DNA of 64,000 bases. Origin: Sweltsa coloradensis (taxonomy: Eukaryota > Arthropoda > Insecta > Plecoptera > Chloroperlidae). The translations under genes were made by a program, and so were the position numbers. This document shows, in pieces, positions 57,633 through 64,000 of the stretch. The stretch spans positions 1,299,552 through 1,363,551 of the forward strand of contig JAMZAV010000168.1 of the NCBI GenBank assembly GCA_024449915.1. The letters run 5' to 3'. Below the pieces are notes generated by a model. That model made no database searches and was not told the origin of the DNA. It worked only from the letters and a program-made list of their open reading frames with translations. The stretch's first letter is position 1. The number at the start of each line of letters is the position of its first letter.

Positions 57633-57794
57633 AATTGTTATTATTTAATACAATCCAGAAATTAAAAAAGTTCGCCCCGACCGGGACTCGAACCACGGAT
57701 CTCCCACATTCCAGGTGAGCGGCTTAACCCCTAGACCACCACAAACACAATAAAAACTTTTTTAATTTCTGGATTGTATTAAATAATAACAATT
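57633..57794 (-). mobile_element. tRNA-like core enclosed by perfect 40-bp inverted repeats
   Basis: 57633-57672 and 57755-57794 are exact reverse complements over 40 bp (AATTGTTATTATTTAATACA, ATCCAGAAATTAAAAAAGTT). The 82-nt interior on the minus strand is tRNA-like: A-box in GTGGTCTAGGGGTTAAGC, an anticodon arm CTCAC-CTGGAAT-GTGGG, and B-box GGTTCGAGTCC. The acceptor stem does not pair, so it is not an ordinary tRNA gene. The sequence after the right arm (TTACACCTACGGCAGTGTTT) recurs after the relative at 59301-59440, so the repeat extends beyond the arms on that side. Confidence 0.85.
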
Positions 57795-59300
57795 ACACCT
57801 ACGGCAGTGTTTCCCGATTAACCAAATCGAGAATAATATGTTATGTTTATTTGTAACAAGTCCATTTATAATCGATCCTGAGTTTTAAGCCTTTGATAAC
57901 GGTAACATAATATAGAAATTGTATCAACTGAGGATATAACCCCAGTTTTTCCGCTGTCTGAGCTGATGCTCCAACCAACTGAGATTTGGATATGGCGTTA
58001 TTAATTCGGTCTACTAGGTATTCTATTTTATTATTGGTGTGTGATAGCGTTGATTTAATCAATAATCATAGACAAACAGTGAAAACAGTGCGGGACTGTG
58101 TGCATACCCAGAAATAATCAAATCTATAATAAAGGACTACATCTAGGCTATAAATTAAAATCCGTACACTGTACAAGCAGTATTCGCATTTACTTATTCA
58201 CTGACCGGATTATTTCTAGATTAGAAAGCAATGATCGCTGCGTCACAGATCACAGATAAATCACAGATAAACGCATTGAATCTAATAGTCCCCCCCTCCC
58301 CTCGACTCGAGCTCAAATCTCGCCGATGAGACTGTCCCAAGGCCGTGCATCGCGCGTTTTTAATCACTCCCGACGTGTGTAAATGACAAATCATTGCTTA
58401 CATTTTTGCGTATGTTAGTTGTGTCATGAAATTAAACATAGCAAATTCTGTAACAACAACCATAATAAGAACAACAAACTCTGTCCGTTCTGTAGTTTTC
58501 ATTAGAATACATATGCAGCCTAGATTCTAGAAGAAACAGACAAAGACAACGTAAAATATTTGGATCTGAATATGAAAACTTGAAAATACAAATTTTTGAC
58601 TGCTCTCTTGAACTCATTGAAATGGTGTTCCACTCCACTATACGTCATGCAGTGGCGGGTTGTGCATTGCAGGGCGTTGATTATGTACTATACAGAATTT
58701 CACTTGTTCGAGCCCTCATCACGTAATGTATATGAGAGCAAACTTTAGGCTTTTACTACATTGACCTTGTAAGTGGTGTTGTTAACCTTTGGAAATAAAG
58801 TTCCATATTATTGTCATTCTTCAAAAGTAGTCCATTCAGATATTATTAGATAAAAATCTCTAAACGAAAATATACATTAAAAAAACGAATTCCGAAACAG
58901 AAAATGTGATGCTCCATTTCAGTAAATTATAACCTAATTTTTTTATGTAATAACGAAACATACAGGCAAACATATGCAAGGTGGCTGTCGAATTGTATAA
59001 GTGGATGTGCTTATTTACTACGGAAATTCTGGGATTAATATTTTACTCACTTTGGTTTAACCCCCCCCCCCCTGCCCCGCTCCCCAGGTTCATACGCCTC
59101 TGTAATAGTGCGTGCAAATTTATTATGCCGAGCAATATGCAACGATGCGGTCACGGGGCAAAGTAAATTTATGTATTTATAGCGTAGAAGTTTAGATAAT
59201 AATGACGTAGAATCAATTAAAATAAAGCAACACCCTCCCAACACTTGGTTTTCAAAACACATAAAATGGAGCATCATATAAATAATCTATGTGCTTTTTT
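57795..59300. other. unassigned, with another tRNA-like fragment
   Basis: At 57935-57995 the minus strand reads CAAATCTCAGTTGGTTGGAG, CATCAGCTCAGACAGCGG, an A-box-like start, followed by a degenerate B-box (GGTTATATCCTC). There is a C-run of about 12 at 59061-59072. No exon was seen. Confidence 0.4.
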
Positions 59301-59460
59301 AGAAATCAATCCAGAAATAAAAAAATCCTTCCCAGCGGGGTACCGTAACGCGGTCTCCCGATGATTGCCGGTCGAGTGCTTTACACATCCAGGTTGTTGG
59401 TACATTGTATAGATCTGAATAGATTTCTGGATTGATTTCTGTAAAATTGATTACACCTAC
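59301..59460 (-). mobile_element. tRNA-like hairpin element, copy 2
   Basis: Perfect 18-bp arms AGAAATCAATCCAGAAAT (59301-59318) and the inverse at 59423-59440 enclose a minus-strand tRNA-like core (GCACTCGACCGGCAATCATC, GGGAGACCG, damaged B-box CGTTACGGTACCCC). It is followed by TTACACCTACAGGAGTGTTT, as at 57786. Confidence 0.75.
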
Positions 59461-59569
59461 AGGAGTGTTTCCAATTGAGAAATAAACCCTCGCTCATACC
59501 TGCGTTAGGTAATGACATTCTAAATCGTGTTTAGATGGTCAGTTCAAAAGCAGCAGAATCGTCACAGTA

Positions 59570-59770
59570 CTGTTCCTTTCTATTCAGATCTACAATTTAC
59601 CAACAATCCAGATGTAATGAAGTAAACCGTTACGGTAGCTTAGGGGAAAAGCATTCGACCGGCAATCGGGAGACCCAGGGTTCGATACCCCACTAGAATG
59701 GATTTTTTTATTTGTGTTTACATACATTGTATAGTATAGATCGTTCTTTAGTTTCTATAGTTAAATTGAT
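59570..59770 (+). mobile_element. tRNA-like element, copy 3, plus orientation
   Basis: Core GTAGCTTAGGGGAAAAGCAT, TCGACCGGCAATCGGGAGAC, CCAGGGTTCGATACCCC has both A-box and B-box in good order. The left flank TATTCAGATCTACAATTTAC, CAACAATCCAGATG is the inverse of sequence inside copy 2. A T-run follows at about 59702-59709, as a pol III stop would. The arms are poorly preserved. Confidence 0.65.
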
Positions 59771-61025
59771 ATAAAACCTTGATTTCAACGACTTCCAGGT
59801 AACTTTTTCAGCTTTTTGTTTCAAATTGCACCATATCACTATTACGTGCATGTTAAATTTGAACGTTGTAGAGTGTAGACCTACCCGTCTGGTGTCGAAT
59901 TAGGGTCTATTAGTTAGTTATAGTAGCCCGAGTGTTAGCACACCGCTGCTTGGCTGCGCGGCGCCCTGACGGGCACCTAGATAACACCAGGAAAGTATTT
60001 TGAGGCGAGTTTTCAACTCCCTTTTTTTTACCCAGAAAGAATGTGCATACCCCACTCGATTATGACAGTTTTCTATCATGTATTATGTTTCTTGACAGCT
60101 GGGTGATATTTCGAAAACACCCCAACGCTGCTAGTTTTACGAGGTGCCCGACCGAGTGTACTAGTGCTCGGCTTGACTGCGGTTCCCTAACGAGCACCAA
60201 TAATAATTGTATGTGAACAAACAACGGTCAATCGGTCATTACAAGTTTTCTGCCTAATTGACCCTAACCAATGTTCATTATCTATAACTTTGCATTGTTT
60301 TAGTTTGTTTGCGACCTGAACAACCTGTGGTGTGGCTTATCCTTAGTTTCGATTAATTTGATTCATTGTTGTAGTCGAGTGTTGCTATTATAGTAACCTA
60401 AACATTCTCGCCATTGACGTATTTTTTCCCCCTTGTGTCCATATCTACTGTCTGTGTCAACTGTCGAGCGGACAATCTGTTTTATTTCCTCCTTCGAGAC
60501 TATGACTCAGCGGTCTGCGCGGCTACATACGCCAGAGAACTACATCAAAGACATCGCGAATGATTGCGCGGTGTGGGGCAGGGGTGACACCCACTCCATG
60601 ACCTGCTCAATGGAAGTGCGTAACGTGTGAAGCGATGACTCAATTTGACGAGTGGAGAAGAAAGATTGACTGTTATTTTTTCTGTGTTTAGTGTTTGTAT
60701 GTTTGTTTGATTCTTTGCTTTTTACCAGTCACGAATCGTGGGGAATCCCAAGCGGGGAGAATTTTGCGATAATTGTTAGATGTGCATATAAATCTATCTA
60801 TATTATGTGGAAGTTATTAGGGTTTGGGACGAGTTCATAGAATACATGATTATAATATACTATAGGATTTCACCTATGTTTATCAGTTACATGGTTTGAT
60901 AATCAAGAAAGATGTATAAAATAAATAAGTTAGCGCGACGTGCGGCGCAACGTGCACTCATGTGTTGATGATTGCATCTGAACTGTTAGTAATATCATTA
61001 CCAACTTGTGCAAGAATGTCAATAA
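59771..61025. other. no recognisable gene
   Basis: A GC-richer block at 60430-60640 carries a 65-codon frame with no known domain. The words GAGTGTTAGCACACCGCTGC and GAGTGTACTAGTGCTCGGCT hint at a weak 210-bp duplication (about 59930 and 60153). Confidence 0.35.
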
Positions 61026-61950
61026 ACTAGGAAAACGCTAAAGTCCCGCCGCGTTGATGGATGAGCTTTTTAAAGTTTTTAGTTTGCGTGGGATATCTTT
61101 ACTTTTGCAAGTGCTTTGTTTTGCTACCTACGCATTGTAAGTGATTGTTGTCAAATTTCTTTTGTTACCTGTCAATTGGTATTATTTACCGTAAAAACTT
61201 ATATTAAAAGCTTTTTCAACTTTTTCTTTTAAAAGGTACTACATCACCATAACCTTAATGTCCATGTATAATATGAACGTTGAAGGCCCACCCGTTTTGG
61301 TCAGAATTGGCCCAAATGGCACGAAAATATCGCACTAAAAGTCAAAAAACTTATATTAAAAGCTTTATTTTGATAGATTCTAACTAACTTTTCCAACTTT
61401 TTCTTTCAGAAAGCAATACATCACCATTACCTTAATGTCCATGTGAAATATGAACGTTGTAGCCTCACCCGTTTGGTCAGAATTGACCCAAATGGCACGA
61501 AAATATCGCACAAAAAGTCAAAAAATTTATATTAAAAGCTTTATTTCTATAGATTCTGGCTAACTTTTTCAACTTTTTCTTTCAGAAAGCAATACATAAC
61601 CATTACCTTAATGTCCATGTGAAATATGAACGTTGTAGCCCTACCCGTTTGGTCAGAATCGGCCCAAATGTCTCGAAAATATCGCACTAAAAATCGAAAA
61701 AAATCGTAAAAGTGCGATATTCATGAGAAATATTTCTTCGATTGTACCCAAAAACCAAAAACGTGGCACGTCTAAGTTCAGAGATTTCGAAGGTCCCCTT
61801 CAATTTTCATCAAGATCGCATATGCCGTTTGCCCGGAATCGTGCGAACAAACAGACAAAAAAACAAACAAAAAAAAAAAAAAAAAAAAAAAAACCGAGCT
61901 AAATTTTTTGGGGGGTCAGTGAAATTGAAGTCTTCGCTTCGCTCATCCAA
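61026..61950 (+). mobile_element. DNA element with GGATGAGC ends and three 176-bp units
   Basis: Left end AACTAGGAAAACGCTAAAGT, CCCGCCGCGTTGATGGATGA. The right end CTTCGCTTCGCTCATCCAA is the inverse of GGATGAGCGAAGCG. Tandem units start near 61218, 61394 and 61570 and share TTCTTTYAGAAAGCAATACA, AATGTCCATGTGAAATATGA, ACGTTGTAGCC and TGGCACGAAAATATCGCA. A 20-nt or longer A-run lies near 61868. One unit is dispersed at 41205-41545. Same outer terminus as 24262-25042. Confidence 0.65.
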
Positions 61951-62909
61951 AAAACTTATCCAACGATAGCCACACCTAATTGCAAAGAATTATCATTAAA
62001 ATTAATTACGGGACCTAAGACCACGAGCAATTTTTTGAACATGCTTTTTTTTAAAGTGGTTTTTATACGTAATTTAGCTCTACTCAAAAAAATGAATAGA
62101 TGATTTACAGAATATGATATTTAAGCTAGGATTTTTTTTCGGGGGGGGGGGGGGCAAGGCACTGGTCTTTATACATAAAATGGTACTTCCGTAACTAACT
62201 CAATAATCGTCTACAATTGAATGATAAAATGAAAACTTACAACCCTTCGTTCAAATGCAGTTACCAGGTATCTCAAGAAGTCTTTCAGCAACGTTTTTTT
62301 ACATTACATGCCGGTATGGCGGTAACTGGTACCGGGTTCCTATTACGGACGTGGGTTTGAATCCATTTAGTTTTTGGTCCGGAAGTTTTATGAATCTTTC
62401 TTCATTCACAGCATACAATTGCCATTTTGGTATTTCCTGATAATGTACATGATTAGTTTTTACCTTTAATATAATATATGAGTCTGAACAAAATATGGTT
62501 TGATGTTATTAACTCAGCCACCCTACCCTCCTAAAACAGCTAACATTATCTTGATCTAACTCGTTCGACGAGTGAGCCCGAGCCGAGAAGCTGCATGTGT
62601 GAACGATCTGGCGCTACGCTGACTGAGACGCGCGCTTTCGGAGCTCTCTGCAGTACATGGTGTAGTCACAGCCGCACAAGGCAACAGCGACCGTGTATTG
62701 GACGGCTCATTTTCGAATATTTTTGAGCGACACTTGTAAAGTCCCACCTCCAGGGCCTCTCTCAAGCTTCTCCTTCCACCAACATAGGCCACTATACCGA
62801 GTCCTGTCCCACCTTAACATCATAATATATTAGTGGAGCTGGTCATAGAAATAGAATGTAGATCTCCATCATACATACTCGAGGTTATCGCCACCTCAAC
62901 ATGTTTTCT
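61951..62909. other. no recognisable gene
   Basis: A 14-G run at 62141-62154. At 62565-62600 the sequence CGACGAGTGAGCCCGAGCCG resembles the shared element terminus. A GC-richer block at 62560-62800 has only a 78-codon minus frame. Confidence 0.4.
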
Positions 62910-63182
62910 GTAACGGCTTCGTTCTCCTCGACGTCTGCTTGACAGTCCGGGCTAGTGGAGGAACCTATATGACTGTCAAAGTTACACCATCCTGACGGAT
63001 GGGACGTGAAGCCGTTGGTCCCCTTAGTACTTTTCGAAAGGAGTAGGCTACGTGCCGGTACCGGGTTTTCCTCCTCCCTTCTGTTCATACTTCATCCTCA
63101 TCTATCACCACTCATCGTCTCGAATAGCCAAAGTGCATAAATATGAGACGTTAAACAATATCCAATCAATCAATCAATCAAA
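62910..63182 (+). mobile_element. 5S-derived SINE, 5'-truncated copy
   Basis: Matches 50905-51178 closely: GTAACGGCTTCGTTCTCCTC, GACGTCTGCTTGACAGTCCG, CGGATGGGACGTGAAGCCGT, AAAGTGCATAAATATGAGAC, GTTAAACAATATCCAATCAA, then TCAATCAATC repeats. The 5S-like head is absent. The tail unit CAAT is shared with the other copies. Confidence 0.9.
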
Positions 63183-63630
63183 ATGTTTTCGTATAGGTAC
63201 ATTTAGAACTATGCAGGGGAAGTTAACATTAAGGTTCTTATCACACTCTTTTTATATATGACAAGACAAAATAATTAATAAGATTTATATTTCCAAATAA
63301 TGTTAGCTGAGACTTATAAGCTACGAAGATATAGGTAACTCAATTCTTATTTCTCACATATGTCCCCTACACCGCTCATTTTGTAAGTCCACACACACTC
63401 GGTCCAGTAATAATACAATATGGTCAATGTTGACATATTGTTTGCGACAAAGTGACCCATGTGTTGTCTGTTGTATGGATGAAGGTGGGGTCAAGAGATG
63501 AGCGATGATGGTTTTCACCTCTCTGCTCTACAACACTAAGTAGAAGTTTTCCTCCGTGGAGACTTCCTCTTGGCCTTGCTTGTTCTGCTGTGAAGGACTA
63601 CATAATATGACTCGGGAGTATTCTCTCTCC

Positions 63631-63680
<50 letters not shown>

Positions 63681-64000
63681 CTGTGTGTAACTAGTACACT
63701 ATGGGAGGTTGAAACACTCGTCAGGCATGTGGGTGTGGAGTCCTGAAACCCAAGGTATTTACTTAGAAGACAACTTGCGCTAACAATTGTCTTCATATTT
63801 ATCAATGAAGTCTGCTAGTCTGCTAGGAAAACAACTCCATGCGAAGAATTTGAAAATGTTTAATCCGATCTAGGGAAATTACTGATAATGCTCTAACAAT
63901 AATTCTGAAAATTTTGTTGATTATGTTTATGTTGTGATTTTGCCTTTGGCCTGCACAGTGACCTCCCTGCATCCCAGCGAGTTCGATTTTGTTTTTTTTT
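63183..64000. other. unassigned, with CT microsatellite
   Basis: (CT)n with two CC interruptions at about 63621-63678. The Arg/Glu-rich minus frame over it is an artefact of the repeat. No other feature was seen. Confidence 0.6.

Noticed and set aside
57673..57754. Functional tRNA gene
   Set aside because: Anticodon arm and B-box look good, but the acceptor stem does not pair and the sequence is enclosed in a repeat family with damaged relatives.

Overview
This window looks like nuclear DNA from an animal, most likely a marine invertebrate. A mollusc or other lophotrochozoan is plausible but not proven. It is AT-rich and has no long open reading frame: the longest are about 130 codons, and the longest of all is the translation of a 15-bp tandem repeat. 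It carries tRNA-derived SINEs, a 5S-rRNA-derived SINE, repeat tails ending in TAAA or CAAT units, many foldback/MITE-type elements, microsatellites, and an unusual number of long C/G homopolymers. I find no intact protein-coding gene, no convincing functional tRNA or rRNA gene, and nothing bacterial, phage or CRISPR-like. The stretch is best read as intergenic or large-intron sequence built by layered transposon insertion.

Layout. 0-9 kb: sparse repeats, two copies of a repeat carrying a 17-bp motif (764 and 3464), hairpins near 5.4-5.7 kb, two copies of a GAC/GTC-rich family and a 3-unit tandem repeat. 9-17 kb: a TTAA-bounded element, a polypurine tract, a SINE and a foldback element. 18-21 kb: a 35-bp minisatellite built on the 17-bp motif, a SINE and a perfect 16 x 15-bp array. 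24-31 kb: several TIR elements whose ends share one composite terminal motif, including a 510-bp palindrome and a three-level nest (29.58-30.76 kb). 31.6-36.5 kb: a decayed tandem array of roughly 340-bp units interrupted by two TIR elements of 1.3 and 2.1 kb. 39.98-40.57 kb: an imperfect palindrome with arms of almost 300 bp. 46 kb: a SINE split by a 421-bp MITE with a clear target duplication. 48 kb: a minus-strand relic of a LINE reverse-transcriptase C-terminus. 50.7-51.2 kb: a 5S-derived SINE. 52.64-52.80 kb: a promoter-like cluster (CRE, two CCAAT boxes, TATA-like). 53-63 kb: more MITEs, tRNA-like cores inside perfect hairpins, and a tandem-repeat-bearing element.

No gene pathway can be described. 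The most interesting signals are (1) the motif TTTGGTGGAGGTGCCGG, which recurs on both strands in at least three unrelated repeat contexts and is bounded in one copy by consensus-like splice sites; (2) tRNA-like cores enclosed in perfect inverted repeats; (3) one composite terminus (ACTAGGRAAACGC...GAYGAGTGAGCG) shared by elements with different interiors; and (4) a self-complementary TGTAAATTTACA-rich element nested in the 340-bp array.
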